DNA from: Streptomyces zhihengii | GTDB lineage: Bacteria; Actinomycetota; Actinomycetes; Streptomycetales; Streptomycetaceae | Assembly: GCF_016919245.1 (NCBI RefSeq) | Contig: NZ_JAFEJA010000001.1 | Coordinates: 3,506,001-3,570,000, forward strand | DNA length: 64,000 nt | Direction of reading: 5' to 3' | In this document: positions 27,755 through 36,369 of the stretch, in pieces | Layout: every line of letters starts with the position of its first letter | Numbering within the stretch: position 1 is the first letter of the stretch | The notes under the pieces: model-generated | What the model saw: the letters and a program-made list of their open reading frames with translations, nothing else | What the model was told of the DNA's origin: nothing | Databases searched by the model: none | Made by a program: the position numbers and the translations under genes

Positions 27755-27787
27755 CACGAGGCCGCCCCCAGTGGGGACGGCCTCGTG
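27755..27787 (-). terminator. Terminator of rpmG
   Basis: Stem of about 15 bp (CACGAGGCCGCCCCC with GGGGACGGCCTCGTG, one mismatch) 13 bases beyond the rpmG stop. Confidence 0.8.
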
Positions 27788-27799
27788 CACAAGCCTGGT

Positions 27800-27964
27800 T
27801 CAGCGCGTTTCGCGGTGCGCCGTGTGCGAGTTGCAGCGCGGGCAGTGCTTCTTCATCTCAAGACGGTCCGGGTTGTTGCGCCGGTTCTTCTTGGTGATGT
27901 AGTTCCGCTCCTTGCACTCCACGCAGGCCAGCGTGATCTTCGGGCGGACGTCGGTGGCAGCCAC
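27800..27964 (-). CDS. rpmG: 50S ribosomal protein L33 (zinc-binding form)
   Basis: 54-residue protein read by eye: it starts [20 protein letters not shown] after the GTG at 27964, contains [20 protein letters not shown] and ends SHTAHRETR. The two CxxC pairs (CVEC, CPRC) make this the zinc-bound C+ form of L33, which is often paired with a zinc-free paralogue elsewhere. AAGGAG precedes the start by 8 bases. It sits between tRNA-Met/tRNA-Thr and the MaoC pair, as in other actinobacteria. Confidence 0.97.
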
Positions 27965-28039
27965 GTGAGTGCTCCTTGACGGACGATGGACGGATGGATG
28001 CCCCTTCAGCGCCGAATGGCATTGATGGGGACATAAAAG

Positions 28040-28077
28040 AGTAGCCGATTGAAGGACCGACCCCGCAATCGGCTACT
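28040..28077 (-). terminator. Terminator after tRNA-Met
   Basis: 11-bp perfect arms (28040-28050 and 28067-28077), followed on the minus strand by CTTTTA. It ends the Thr-Met tRNA transcript before rpmG. Confidence 0.75.
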
Positions 28078-28082
28078 GTGTG

Positions 28083-28155
28083 TAGCGGTGACCGGACTTG
28101 AACCGGTGACACAGCGATTATGAGCCGCTTGCTCTACCGACTGAGCTACACCGCT
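28083..28155 (-). tRNA. tRNA-Met (CAT), elongator type
   Basis: 73 bases with a complete cloverleaf. The acceptor stem AGCGGTG/CACCGCT is fully paired at position 1, unlike initiator tRNA, and the anticodon loop is CTCATAA. No encoded CCA. Confidence 0.95.
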
Positions 28156-28169
28156 TTGATGACGGATCC

Positions 28170-28187
28170 CCTCGCCCGAAGGCGAGG
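28170..28187 (-). other. Hairpin between tRNA-Thr and tRNA-Met
   Basis: CCTCGCC and GGCGAGG around CGAA. A short stable stem in the tRNA spacer, perhaps a processing element. Confidence 0.4.
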
Positions 28188-28202
28188 TTCACCGTTCACC
28201 AG

Positions 28203-28275
28203 AGCCCCAATACGGAATCGAACCGTAGACCTTCTCCTTACCATGGAGACGCTCTACCGACTGAGCTATTGGGGC
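28203..28275 (-). tRNA. tRNA-Thr (GGT)
   Basis: 73-base cloverleaf; acceptor stem GCCCCAA/TTGGGGC, anticodon stem TCTCC/GGAGA with loop ATGGTAA, so anticodon GGT. No encoded CCA. It is upstream of tRNA-Met on the same strand. Confidence 0.96.
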
Positions 28276-28561
28276 GAGCGATGAAGACATTACACGGTCG
28301 CCCGCCGATCGCCCAAATCCGTTTCACCGCCCCGTCCCGGGCTCGGCGACGCCCCGGGCACCCCCGCCGTCACCCCGCGGCCACGCCCCCGTTGTCCGGC
28401 TTGCTCCCGGGGCGCCCCGCGCGTCCCGTACGCCACGAGTGACCACACCGGTACGACTATTGCGCTCCTCCTCGAAGCGCACCGCGCACACCCCTAGGCT
28501 CGCCTCACGCCTGGGGCGTGTTGCCGGTACGGCCAGAGTCCCCCGCCCTCACAGGAGCGCG
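28276..28561. other. Intergenic region upstream of tRNA-Thr and the amidohydrolase
   Basis: 286 bases between divergent units; it must hold the tRNA-Thr promoter and the amidohydrolase promoter. I could not mark a clear hexamer pair. No gene is supported in it. Confidence 0.5.
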
Positions 28562-29797
28562 ATGCCCGACAGCCAGCCGCAGCCCTCCGACGGCGCGACC
28601 GCGGACTCCAGCGCACTGCTGCTGTGCGGCGCCCGGCTCACCGACGGGCGCACCGTCGACGTACGGCTCGGCGGCGGCCGCATCGAGGCGGTCGGCACGG
28701 CGGGCAGCCTGCCGCCCCACTCCGCCCGCATCGACCTCACCGGCCATCTGCTGCTGCCCGCGCCCGCCGAGCCCCACGCCCACGGCGACACCGCGCTCAG
28801 CGCCGAGACCCCCGGCCCGGTCTCGTACGCCCCCGCCGATGTGCAGCGCCGCGCCACCGAGGCGGCCCTCCTGCAACTGGGCCACGGCGCGACCGCACTG
28901 CGCTGCCATGTGCGGATCGGGGACGTGCAGGGGCTCGGCACGCTGGAGGCCGTGCTCGGGGCCCGGCGGGCGCTGCGCGGGCTGGCCGACCTGACCGCCG
29001 TCGCCGCGCCCCGGCTGCTGACCGGCGCGGCGGGCGCCGACGGGATCGCCGTCCTGCGGGACGCCATGAAGATGGGCGCCGGCGTGGTCGGCGGCTGCCC
29101 GGACGCCGACCCCGACCCCATCGGCTACACCGAACGCGTCCTGGAGATCGCCGCCGAGCACGGCTGCCCGGTCGATCTGCACACCCACGGTGACGACCCC
29201 GCCCGGCTGGCCCGCCTGGCGGCGATGGCCGGGGGGATGCGGCCGGGGGTCACCATCGGCCCCTGCGCGGGTCTCGCCCGCCTGCCGCGCGACGTCGCCG
29301 CGAGGACCGCCGACCGGCTGGCGGCGGCCGGTGTCCATGTCGTCTCGCTGCCGCAGGGCGGCTGCGCCGGGGTGGAGCACCGGGGGAACGCGCCGGTGCG
29401 GCTGCTGCGGGCCGCCGGGGTCCGGGTGGCCGCGGGCAGCGGCGCCCTGCGGGACACCGTGTGCAACCCGGCGGGCCGCGGCGACCCGCTGGAGGCGGCC
29501 TACCTGCTCGCCTCGCAGGCCGGGATGCGCCCTTCGGACGCGTACGACTGCGTGGCGGGCGCCGCCCGCGAGGTGATGGGCCTGCCCGAGGTGCGGGTGG
29601 AGGCCGGTTTCCCGGCGGAGCTGCTGGCGGTGCGCGGCACCCAGCTCTCGGGCGTGCTGTCCCTGGCGTACAGCCGCATCGTGATCCACCGGGGCAGAGT
29701 GGTGGCGCGCACCAGCGCGGTGCGGGAGTACTGCGACTCGGCGGCCGCGGTCGCGCTCGAACTCCCGCGCCAGGGACGGCCGGACCCCGGCCCCTGA
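28562..29797 (+). CDS. Amidohydrolase-superfamily protein, cytosine deaminase-like
   Basis: 411 residues. A small N-terminal beta domain (GARLTDGRTVDVRLGGGRIEA) and TIM-barrel elements resemble cytosine deaminase/isoaspartyl-type amidohydrolases. The first metal motif, usually HxH, reads EPHAHGD, and DLHTHGDD gives further His ligands. However, the late catalytic Asp region is GSGALRDTVCNPAGRGD, where deaminases have GSDNVRDPF, so the Asp is replaced by Gly. Activity is therefore uncertain. ATG at 28562 is preceded by AGGAG. It is monocistronic between tRNA-Thr and the NmrA-like gene. Confidence 0.8.
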   Translation: MPDSQPQPSDGATADSSALLLCGARLTDGRTVDVRLGGGRIEAVGTAGSLPPHSARIDLTGHLLLPAPAEPHAHGDTALSAETPGPVSYAPADVQRRATEAALLQLGHGATALRCHVRIGDVQGLGTLEAVLGARRALRGLADLTAVAAPRLLTGAAGADGIAVLRDAMKMGAGVVGGCPDADPDPIGYTERVLEIAAEHGCPVDLHTHGDDPARLARLAAMAGGMRPGVTIGPCAGLARLPRDVAARTADRLAAAGVHVVSLPQGGCAGVEHRGNAPVRLLRAAGVRVAAGSGALRDTVCNPAGRGDPLEAAYLLASQAGMRPSDAYDCVAGAAREVMGLPEVRVEAGFPAELLAVRGTQLSGVLSLAYSRIVIHRGRVVARTSAVREYCDSAAAVALELPRQGRPDPGP

Positions 29798-29955
29798 CGC
29801 CCCGTCACGGTGCGGGCCCCGGGCCCGACGCGCCGTCACGCGGAGCCGATGCGCGGTGGGGCAGCCGGTCGCCCGTCCGCCCGGCGGGCGGTGGCGGGGG
29901 TGTCGCGGGGCGGCTTCGTGGGCGGGGAACGGGCTTCGGACGTACGGTCGTAGGC

Positions 29956-30612
29956 ATGCGCATCGTCATCGCAGGTGGACACGGTCAGATCGCCCTCCGT
30001 CTCGAACGGCTGCTCTCCGCGGCGGGTCACGAGGTCGCGGGCATCATCCGCAGACCCGAACAGGGCGACGCCCTGAGGGCGGCCGGCGCCGAGCCGGTGC
30101 TCCTCGATCTGGAGAGCGCCTCCGTGGAGGAGGTGGCCGGGGTGCTCCAGGGCGCGGACGCCGTCGTCTTCGCCGCGGGAGCGGGCCCGGGCAGCGGGAC
30201 CGGCCGCAAGGACACGGTGGACCGCGGCGCGGCCGTGCTCTTCGCCGACGGCGCCGAACGGGCCGGTGTGCGGCGCTGCGTCGTGATCTCCTCGATGGGC
30301 GCGGACTCCGCGCACGAGGGCGACGAGGTCTTCGACGTGTACCTGCGGGCCAAGGGGGCCGCCGACGACTACGTGCGCAGCAGGAGCGCGCTCGACTGGA
30401 CCGTGCTGCGGCCCGGCATGCTCACGGACGACGCCGGTACGGGCCTGGTGCGCCTGGAGGCGTCGACGGGCCGGGGACCGGTCCCCCGCGACGACGTCGC
30501 GGCCGTGCTCGCGGAGATGGTGGAGTCGACCGCCACCGCGGGGCTCACCCTCGAACTCGTCTCCGGTTCCGTGCCGGTGGCGGTCGCCGTGAGGGACGTC
30601 GCCGGCAACTGA
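29956..30612 (+). CDS. NAD(P)-binding atypical SDR (NmrA/YwnB-like)
   Basis: 218-residue Rossmann protein. It begins RIVIAGGHGQIALRLERLL with the dinucleotide glycine motif, shows VVFAAGAGPGSG and VISSMGAD at strands 4 and 5, and ends at SGSVPVAVAVRDVAGN. Family members lack a canonical catalytic triad and often act as NAD(P)H sensors or epimerase-like enzymes. The ATG at 29956 is preceded by TAGG only, a weak site. It is 48 bases upstream of the GyrI-like gene and may be co-transcribed with it. Confidence 0.85.
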   Translation: MRIVIAGGHGQIALRLERLLSAAGHEVAGIIRRPEQGDALRAAGAEPVLLDLESASVEEVAGVLQGADAVVFAAGAGPGSGTGRKDTVDRGAAVLFADGAERAGVRRCVVISSMGADSAHEGDEVFDVYLRAKGAADDYVRSRSALDWTVLRPGMLTDDAGTGLVRLEASTGRGPVPRDDVAAVLAEMVESTATAGLTLELVSGSVPVAVAVRDVAGN

Positions 30613-30660
30613 GGCGCTCCGCACCGATGAATTCCGCCCCCTCCCGAAGTCCTTGAGGTC

Positions 30661-31170
30661 ATGAACCGACAGACACCCGGCATCAGCCCGTCGATCGTCA
30701 CGCGGGACGAGCAGGTCTACGCCTACATCCGCGGTTCCGTGCGCATGGACGAGTTCGCCGTGCTCGCGGACCGGCTGCCCGAACTGGTCGGCTGGCTCGC
30801 CGGACGCGGGACCCCCTTCGCCGGGGCGCCGTTCTTCCGGTACAACGCCCTCGACATGGACGCGGAGTCGGTCGTCGAGGCCGGCGTGCCCGTGACCGTG
30901 ACGCCCGAGCCCGAGGGCGACATCGGCATCGGCGTCCTCCCGGCCGGCCGCTATGTCACGGTGACCCACCTCGGCCACCCCGACGAGCTCTTCGACGTCG
31001 TGACCCGGCTGCGGGAGTGGGCCCGGCACGAGGGCCTGGAGTGGGACATGACCGAGGTCGGCGGGGTGGAGCACTGGGCCTGCCGGCTGGAGTCCTATCT
31101 GACGGATCCCCGGGTGGAGCCGGACCCGTCGAAGTGGGAGGTCGAACTCGCCTTCCGGCTGGCCGACTGA
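30661..31170 (+). CDS. GyrI-like small-molecule-binding domain protein
   Basis: 169-residue stand-alone effector-binding domain of the AraC/GyrI (SHS2) fold. Recognisable features are the start VYAYIRGSVRMDEFAVLADR, the pocket strand PAGRYVTVTHLGHPDEL and the central AGVPVTVTP. Such proteins bind small hydrophobic or cationic ligands, or inhibit gyrase. No DNA-binding part is attached. The function here is unknown; it follows the NmrA-like gene closely. Confidence 0.8.
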   Translation: MNRQTPGISPSIVTRDEQVYAYIRGSVRMDEFAVLADRLPELVGWLAGRGTPFAGAPFFRYNALDMDAESVVEAGVPVTVTPEPEGDIGIGVLPAGRYVTVTHLGHPDELFDVVTRLREWARHEGLEWDMTEVGGVEHWACRLESYLTDPRVEPDPSKWEVELAFRLAD

Positions 31171-31229
31171 GCCGCCTCGGGCGGCCCTCCCGCCCACGGC
31201 GGGCCGGCTCCCGCGTCACGTGCACAGCA

Positions 31230-31270
31230 GAACGGCCCCTGATTGCGTTTCCGCTGATCAGGGGCCGTTC
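31230..31270. terminator. Bidirectional terminator next to tRNA-Tyr
   Basis: 14-bp perfect arms (31230-31243 and 31257-31270) lie between the GyrI-like gene and the 3' end of tRNA-Tyr, which converge. Confidence 0.8.
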
Positions 31271-31277
31271 CATCGCG

Positions 31278-31359
31278 TGGCGGCGCCAGGATTCGAACCT
31301 GGGTAGGCTAAGCCGACGGATTTACAGTCCGCTCCCATTGGCCACTCGGGCACACCGCC
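31278..31359 (-). tRNA. tRNA-Tyr (GTA)
   Basis: 82-base class II tRNA with a long variable arm. The acceptor stem GGCGGTG/CGCCGCC has one G-T pair, and the anticodon stem GGA/TCC region holds loop CTGTAAA, anticodon GTA. Confidence 0.96.
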
Positions 31360-31553
31360 ATGGGATTGCCGCCGGAAGCGGACCCTCTGCGGGGCTGTGC
31401 TCCGTGGCGACGACGTAAACGATACCCGATGCGCGGGGGTGCTCCGCCACCCGATTGATCAGCACTCGGGGCGGGGGCGGGTGGCTAGGCTTGGGCGAGC
31501 GGTGCGGGCTTTCAGGACCGCACCGAAGCCACCCGACGAAGGAGCCACAGGAC

Positions 31554-32042
31554 ATGGCCGACTCCAGTTTCGACATCGTCTCGAAGGTCGAGCGGCAGGA
31601 GGTCGACAACGCCCTCAACCAGGCCGCCAAGGAGATCTCCCAGCGCTACGACTTCAAGAACGTCGGCGCGTCGATCGCCTGGTCCGGCGAGAAGATCCTG
31701 ATGCAGGCGAACTCCGAGGACCGCGTCAACGCGATCCTGGACGTCTTCCAGACGAAGCTGGTCAAGCGCGGGATCTCGCTGAAGGCGCTGGACGCGGGCG
31801 AGCCGCAGCTCTCCGGCAAGGAGTACAAGATCTTCGCCTCCATCGAGGAGGGCATCTCCCAGGAGAACGCCAAGAAGGTGGCGAAGGTCATCCGCGACGA
31901 GGGCCCCAAGGGCGTCAAGGCGCAGGTCCAGGGCGAGGAGCTGCGGGTCAGCTCCAAGAGCCGGGACGATCTGCAGGCCGTGCAGGCGCTGCTCAAGGGG
32001 CAGGACTTCGACTTCGCGCTCCAGTTCGTGAACTACCGGTGA
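31554..32042 (+). CDS. YajQ-family nucleotide-binding protein
   Basis: 162-residue UPF0234/YajQ protein. It begins [20 protein letters not shown], contains [16 protein letters not shown] and ends [11 protein letters not shown], all family signatures. The two ferredoxin-like domains bind nucleotides; in some bacteria YajQ is a cyclic-di-GMP effector. ATG at 31554 is preceded by GAAGGAG. It stands alone after tRNA-Tyr. Confidence 0.95.
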   Translation: MADSSFDIVSKVERQEVDNALNQAAKEISQRYDFKNVGASIAWSGEKILMQANSEDRVNAILDVFQTKLVKRGISLKALDAGEPQLSGKEYKIFASIEEGISQENAKKVAKVIRDEGPKGVKAQVQGEELRVSSKSRDDLQAVQALLKGQDFDFALQFVNYR

Positions 32043-32234
32043 CCTCGCCCGGGTGACCGGGTGCGCACGGGGGCGGACGGCTCGGCCGTTCCGCCCCCGC
32101 GTCGTCGCACGGGGGCGGGCGGGGCGGCTGGGCTGGGCGGGCTGGGCGTCCGAATCCCGCCAGCGGGCGGCCGGGGCGGGGCGCAGACTCGTAGGTGCAA
32201 GGCGAGACGGAACACCTTCGGAAGGACCCGGGCC

Positions 32235-32741
32235 ATGGCCACCGTGCACGAGATCGTCGACAGTCCGCTCGGCGAGCTGCTGCTGATCGGCGAGGCGTCC
32301 GACACGGCCGCGGGCGGCACCGCGCTCACCTCCCTGTCGCTGCCCGGGCAGAAGGGGGCCGCGCTCGTGGCGGACGGCGGGCGGCGGGAGCCGGCGGCGT
32401 TCCGGGAGATCGCGCGGCAGCTGGAGGCGTACTTCGCCGGGGAGCGGATCCGTTTCACCGTCGCGTGCACGCCCGGCGGGACGGAGTTCCAGCGCAGGGT
32501 GTGGCGGGCGCTGGAGGACGTGCCCTACGGGCGGACGACGACGTACAAGGAGATCGCCGCCCGGGTCGGCACGTCCGCCGTCGGCGTGCGTGCCGTGGGC
32601 ACGGCGATCGGGCGCAATCCGCTGCTCGTGGTGCGCCCCTGCCACCGGGTGATCGGCGCCGACGGCGCGCTGCGCGGCTACGCGGGGGGACTGCCGGCCA
32701 AGGCGCACCTGCTGGGCCTGGAGGGCGCGCTCCCGTCGTGA
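32235..32741 (+). CDS. ogt: Methylated-DNA-protein cysteine methyltransferase
   Basis: 168-residue suicide repair protein that removes O6-alkyl groups from guanine. The acceptor Cys is in VVRPCHRVIG, preceded by the recognition helix TTTYKEIAARVGTSAVGVRAVG. The N-terminal ribonuclease-like domain is present. ATG at 32235 has GGAAGGA upstream. Its stop overlaps the start of alkB (GTGA), forming a two-gene alkylation-repair operon. Confidence 0.97.
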   Translation: MATVHEIVDSPLGELLLIGEASDTAAGGTALTSLSLPGQKGAALVADGGRREPAAFREIARQLEAYFAGERIRFTVACTPGGTEFQRRVWRALEDVPYGRTTTYKEIAARVGTSAVGVRAVGTAIGRNPLLVVRPCHRVIGADGALRGYAGGLPAKAHLLGLEGALPS

Positions 32742-33511
32742 ACGAGGAGCTCTTCCCGAGGGAGCGGGCGGTCGTCGCGCCCGGGGCGGTGCACGTGCCC
32801 GGGTGGCTCGGCGCGGATCTCCGGCGCGAGCTGGTCGACGCCTGCCGTGCCTGGGGCCGCGGGCCGGTGCCGTTCCGGCACACCGCGCTGCCGGGCGGCG
32901 GGGTGATGTCGGTGCGGACGGTGTGCCTCGGCTGGCACTGGCAGCCGTACCGGTACTCCCGCACCGCCGACGACGTGAACGGCGCGAGGGTCGCGGCGTT
33001 TCCCCCGTGGCTGGTCGGCCTGGGGCGACGGGCGCTGGCCGAGGCGTACGGGGAGGACGCCGGTGCCGGGGGCGTGGCGGCCGGGGCGTACGGCGTGGAG
33101 GCCGGGGCCGGGGGCGTGGCGGCCGGGGCGTACGGCGTGGAGGCCGGGGCCGGGGGCGTGGCGGCCGGGGCCGGGGGCTACACGCCGGACACCGCGCTGA
33201 TCAACTTCTACGAGGGGAACGCCCGGATGGGGATGCACCGGGACCGGGAGGAGCGCTCCACGGCCCCGGTGGTGTCCCTGAGCATCGGCGACCCCTGTGT
33301 CTTCCGGTTCGGCAACACCGCGTCGCGGGGCCGTCCGTGGACGGACGTGGAGCTGCGCTCGGGCGACCTCTTCGTCTTCGGCGGGCCGTCGCGCTTCGCG
33401 TACCACGGGGTGCCGAAGGTGCTGCCGGGCGCCGGGGATCCGGCGGCCGGGCTGGCGGGCGGCCGGCTGAACATCACCCTGCGGGAGACGGGTCTGCCCC
33501 GGGGCGCCTGA
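32738..33511 (+). CDS. alkB: AlkB-type 2-oxoglutarate/Fe(II) dioxygenase with an in-frame repeat insert
   Basis: 257-residue oxidative demethylase, expected to repair 1-methyladenine and 3-methylcytosine. Iron ligands are His and Asp in GMHRDREE and His in FAYHGVP; the 2-oxoglutarate motif is RLNITLRETG. GTG at 32738 overlaps the ogt stop. Residues 108-145 form a low-complexity segment of 14-residue repeats (AGAGGVAAGAYGVE) encoded by a 42-base unit present nearly three times. It falls before the catalytic core, in what should be a surface loop, so activity could persist. The neighbour ogt supports alkylation repair. Confidence 0.93.
   Translation: MNEELFPRERAVVAPGAVHVPGWLGADLRRELVDACRAWGRGPVPFRHTALPGGGVMSVRTVCLGWHWQPYRYSRTADDVNGARVAAFPPWLVGLGRRALAEAYGEDAGAGGVAAGAYGVEAGAGGVAAGAYGVEAGAGGVAAGAGGYTPDTALINFYEGNARMGMHRDREERSTAPVVSLSIGDPCVFRFGNTASRGRPWTDVELRSGDLFVFGGPSRFAYHGVPKVLPGAGDPAAGLAGGRLNITLRETGLPRGA
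33059..33172 (+). repeat. 42-bp coding minisatellite in alkB
   Basis: Copies at 33059-33100, 33101-33142 and a partial copy at 33143-33172, nearly identical. The period is a multiple of three, so copy-number change keeps the frame. Confidence 0.95.
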
Positions 33512-33610
33512 GGGCCGCCGTACCGTGTGCGCCCGCCGGTCACGCGGTGTTCGCCCGCCGGACGCCCCGCGGCCCGGGACGGGGCCGTGCGTGCCGGTAC
33601 GGTGCCGCGC

Positions 33611-34858
33611 ATGACCGACACGCTGCGCCGCTCGCTGGGGATGTCCGACGCGGTGGTCGTCGGCCTCGGCGCGATGATCGGGGCCGGGATCTTCGCCGCC
33701 CTCGGCCCCGCCGCACGGGCGGCCGGCTCCTGGTTGCCGGCGGGGCTCGCGCTGGCGGGTGCCGTCGCCTACTGCAACGCCATGTCCTCGGCGCGTCTCG
33801 CGGCGCTCCACCCGGAGTCGGGCGGCACCTACGTCTACGGCCGGGAACGGCTCGGTGACTTCTGGGGCTGGCTCGCGGGGTGGGCGTTCGTCGTCGGCAA
33901 GACGGCCTCGTGCGCGGCGATGGCGCTGACGGTGGGCGTGTACGCCTGGCCGGAGCAGGCGCACGCCGTGGCCGTCGCGGCGGTGGTGGCGCTGACCGCG
34001 GTGAACTGCGCGGGCGTGCGGAAGTCGGCCCTGGTCACGAGGGTGATCGTCGCGGCGGTGCTGGCGGTCCTCGCCGCGGTGGTCGTCGCCTGTCTGTCCT
34101 CGGACACCGCCGGTGCCGCCCCGGGGTCCGCGGCGGCCGGCGTGACACCGGGCGGGGTGCTCCAGGCGGCGGGCCTGCTGTTCTTCGCCTTCGCCGGGTA
34201 CGCCAGGATCGCCACCCTGGGCGAGGAGGTGCGGGACCCGGCGCGGACGATCCCGCGGGCCGTGCCGGTGGCCCTCGGCATCGCGCTCGCCGTGTACGCC
34301 GCCGTGGCCCTCTCCGTCCTCGGGGTGCTGGGGCCCGGCGGCCTGGCGGAGGCGACGGCGCCGCTGGCCGACGCCGTGGCGGCGGCGGGTGTCCCGTGGC
34401 TGGGGCCCGTGGTGCGGGCGGGTGCCGTGGTGGCCGCCCTGGGCTCGCTGCTCGCGCTGATCCTCGGCATCTCGCGCACGACGCTGGCCATGGCCAGGGA
34501 CGGCAGGCTGCCCCGCACGCTCTCGGCCGTCCATCCGCGGACCGGGGTGCCGCACCACGCCGAGATGGCCGTGGGGGCCCTGGTCGCCGTGGTGGCGGCG
34601 ACGGCCGACCTGCGCGGGGCGATCGGCTTCTCGTCGTTCGGGGTGCTGGCGTACTACGCCGTCGCCAACGCGGCCGCCTGGACCCTGGGCACACCGGTGG
34701 CGCGGATCACCGCGGGCTGCGGCCTGCTGGGCTGTGCGGCGCTCGCCTTCTCGCTGCCCGCCGCCTCGGTGGCCGGCGGGGCGGGGACCCTGGCGGCGGG
34801 CGCCGTCGTGTACGCGCTGGTCCGGAGCCGCGAGCGGCGCCGGGACACACGGGGGTGA
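33611..34858 (+). CDS. APC-family amino acid permease
   Basis: 415-residue membrane transporter. The N-terminus shows the APC unwound helix 1 (VVGLGAMIGAGIFAALGPAAR); helix 6 region LLFFAFAGYARIATLGEEVRDP and the cytoplasmic SRTTLAMARDGRLP are diagnostic. About 12 membrane helices. The start ATG at 33611 has only a weak site; the longer frame lacks one. Likely cytoplasmic uptake of amino acids or polyamines; no neighbour points to a substrate. Confidence 0.9.
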   Translation: MTDTLRRSLGMSDAVVVGLGAMIGAGIFAALGPAARAAGSWLPAGLALAGAVAYCNAMSSARLAALHPESGGTYVYGRERLGDFWGWLAGWAFVVGKTASCAAMALTVGVYAWPEQAHAVAVAAVVALTAVNCAGVRKSALVTRVIVAAVLAVLAAVVVACLSSDTAGAAPGSAAAGVTPGGVLQAAGLLFFAFAGYARIATLGEEVRDPARTIPRAVPVALGIALAVYAAVALSVLGVLGPGGLAEATAPLADAVAAAGVPWLGPVVRAGAVVAALGSLLALILGISRTTLAMARDGRLPRTLSAVHPRTGVPHHAEMAVGALVAVVAATADLRGAIGFSSFGVLAYYAVANAAAWTLGTPVARITAGCGLLGCAALAFSLPAASVAGGAGTLAAGAVVYALVRSRERRRDTRG

Positions 34859-34945
34859 CGGGCCGTGCGGCCGCTCGGACGTACGCGGAACCGTGGCCCC
34901 CGCGGACGCCGGGGCGGACGCGGGCCCACCGTGCCGGGCGGTCGC

Positions 34946-35338
34946 TCAGACGCCGGCGAAGGGGCGGTCCGTCGGGACGATCTCCCGGCCGAGCGGCATC
35001 AACGACACGGGGATCAGCTTGAAGTTGGCGATGCCGAACGGAATGCCGATGATCGTGACGCAGAGCGCGAGGCCGGTGACGATGTGGCCGATCGCGAGCC
35101 ACCAGCCCGCGAGGACGATCCACAGCACGTTCCCGACGAGGGAGGGCGCGCCGGCGTCGTGGCGGTCCACGGTGGTGCGGCCGAAGGGCCAGAGCGCGTA
35201 GACGCCGATCCGGAACGCGGCGAGGCCGAAGGGGATCCCGATGATGGTGATGCACAGCAGGAGACCCGCCAGCAGATACCCCAGGAACAGCCAGAAGCCG
35301 CTCAGGACCAGCCAAATGACGTTCAGAATTGTCTTCAC
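34946..35338 (-). CDS. YccF-domain membrane protein
   Basis: 130-residue membrane protein with two copies of the YccF repeat: an N-terminal hydrophobic segment followed by [26 protein letters not shown], and a second copy [12 protein letters not shown] followed by [15 protein letters not shown]. The role of the family is not known. The GTG start overlaps the htpX stop (GTGA), so it is translationally coupled to the membrane protease. This points to a membrane quality-control role, by inference only. Confidence 0.88.
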   Translation of the reverse strand: MKTILNVIWLVLSGFWLFLGYLLAGLLLCITIIGIPFGLAAFRIGVYALWPFGRTTVDRHDAGAPSLVGNVLWIVLAGWWLAIGHIVTGLALCVTIIGIPFGIANFKLIPVSLMPLGREIVPTDRPFAGV

Positions 35339-36201
35339 GGGCGATGACCTGCCATCTGCTCGAGTCGGGCGATCCGCTCCGCCATCGGAGGGTGCGTGGA
35401 GAACATCTTCGACAGTCCGCCCCGGCCGGGACCGAAGGGGTTGGCGATCATCATGTGACTCGCCGTCTCCAGCCTGGGCTCCGGCGGCAGCGGGAGCTGC
35501 TTGGTGCCGGCGTCGAGTTTGCGCAGGGCGCTCGCCAGGGCGAGCGGGTCGCCGGTCAGCTGGGCTCCGGAGGCGTCCGCCTCGTACTCCCGGGAGCGGC
35601 TGACCGCCAGTTGGATCACGGACGCGGCGAGCGGGCCCAGCAGCATGATCAGCAGCATGCCCACCAGGCCCGGTCCGTCGTCGTCGTCGGAGCGGCCTAT
35701 GGGGATCAGCCAGGCGAAGTTGACCAGGAACATCACGACCGACGCCAGGGCGCCCGCGACGGACGAGATGAGGATGTCGCGGTTGTAGACGTGGCTGAGC
35801 TCGTGGCCGATCACGCCGCGCAGTTCCCGCTCGTCGAGGAGCCGCAGGATGCCGTCGGTGCAGCACACCGCGGCGTTGCGCGGGTTGCGGCCGGTGGCGA
35901 AGGCGTTGGGCGCCTGGGTCGGGGAGAGGTAGAGGCGGGGCATCGGCTGGCGGGCCGCGGTCGACAGCTCGCGGACCATCCGGTAGAGCGCCGGGGCCTC
36001 GAACTCGCTGACCGGGCGGGCGCGCATGGCCCGCAGGGCCAGTTTGTCGCTGTTCCAGTAGGCGTAGGCGTTCGTACCGAGGGCGACGACGAGCGCGACG
36101 AGCAGCCCCGTCCGGCCGAAGAAACTGCCGATGACGAGGATGATCGCGGACAGCCCTCCGAGGAGTACGGCTGTCTTGAGCCCGTTGTGCCGGCGGTGCA
36201 C
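35335..36201 (-). CDS. htpX: Membrane zinc metalloprotease HtpX
   Basis: 288-residue M48 peptidase of membrane protein quality control. It has two N-terminal membrane helices, the zinc motif [10 protein letters not shown], two further hydrophobic segments, and the third ligand Glu in [10 protein letters not shown]. The GTG at 36201 is chosen because GGAGGG lies upstream; the open frame extends to 36255 without a site. First gene of an htpX-yccF pair, downstream of the nuoN end. Confidence 0.95.
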   Translation of the reverse strand: MHRRHNGLKTAVLLGGLSAIILVIGSFFGRTGLLVALVVALGTNAYAYWNSDKLALRAMRARPVSEFEAPALYRMVRELSTAARQPMPRLYLSPTQAPNAFATGRNPRNAAVCCTDGILRLLDERELRGVIGHELSHVYNRDILISSVAGALASVVMFLVNFAWLIPIGRSDDDDGPGLVGMLLIMLLGPLAASVIQLAVSRSREYEADASGAQLTGDPLALASALRKLDAGTKQLPLPPEPRLETASHMMIANPFGPGRGGLSKMFSTHPPMAERIARLEQMAGHRP

Positions 36202-36369
36202 GGTACGCCCTCCAAGTGGTGCGGCGGGGGGACCCTTTGCGTGGTGTCGCTCCACTCTCCAGTGGACCCTTCTCTACTGGTCAACGCCAGGCGAAGGACG
36301 CGGGTTCCCCGGGCTCCCGGGCGGCGGGCGTGGGCCGTCCGGGTGGCGCCCGGAGCGGGGCGGTGCCGC

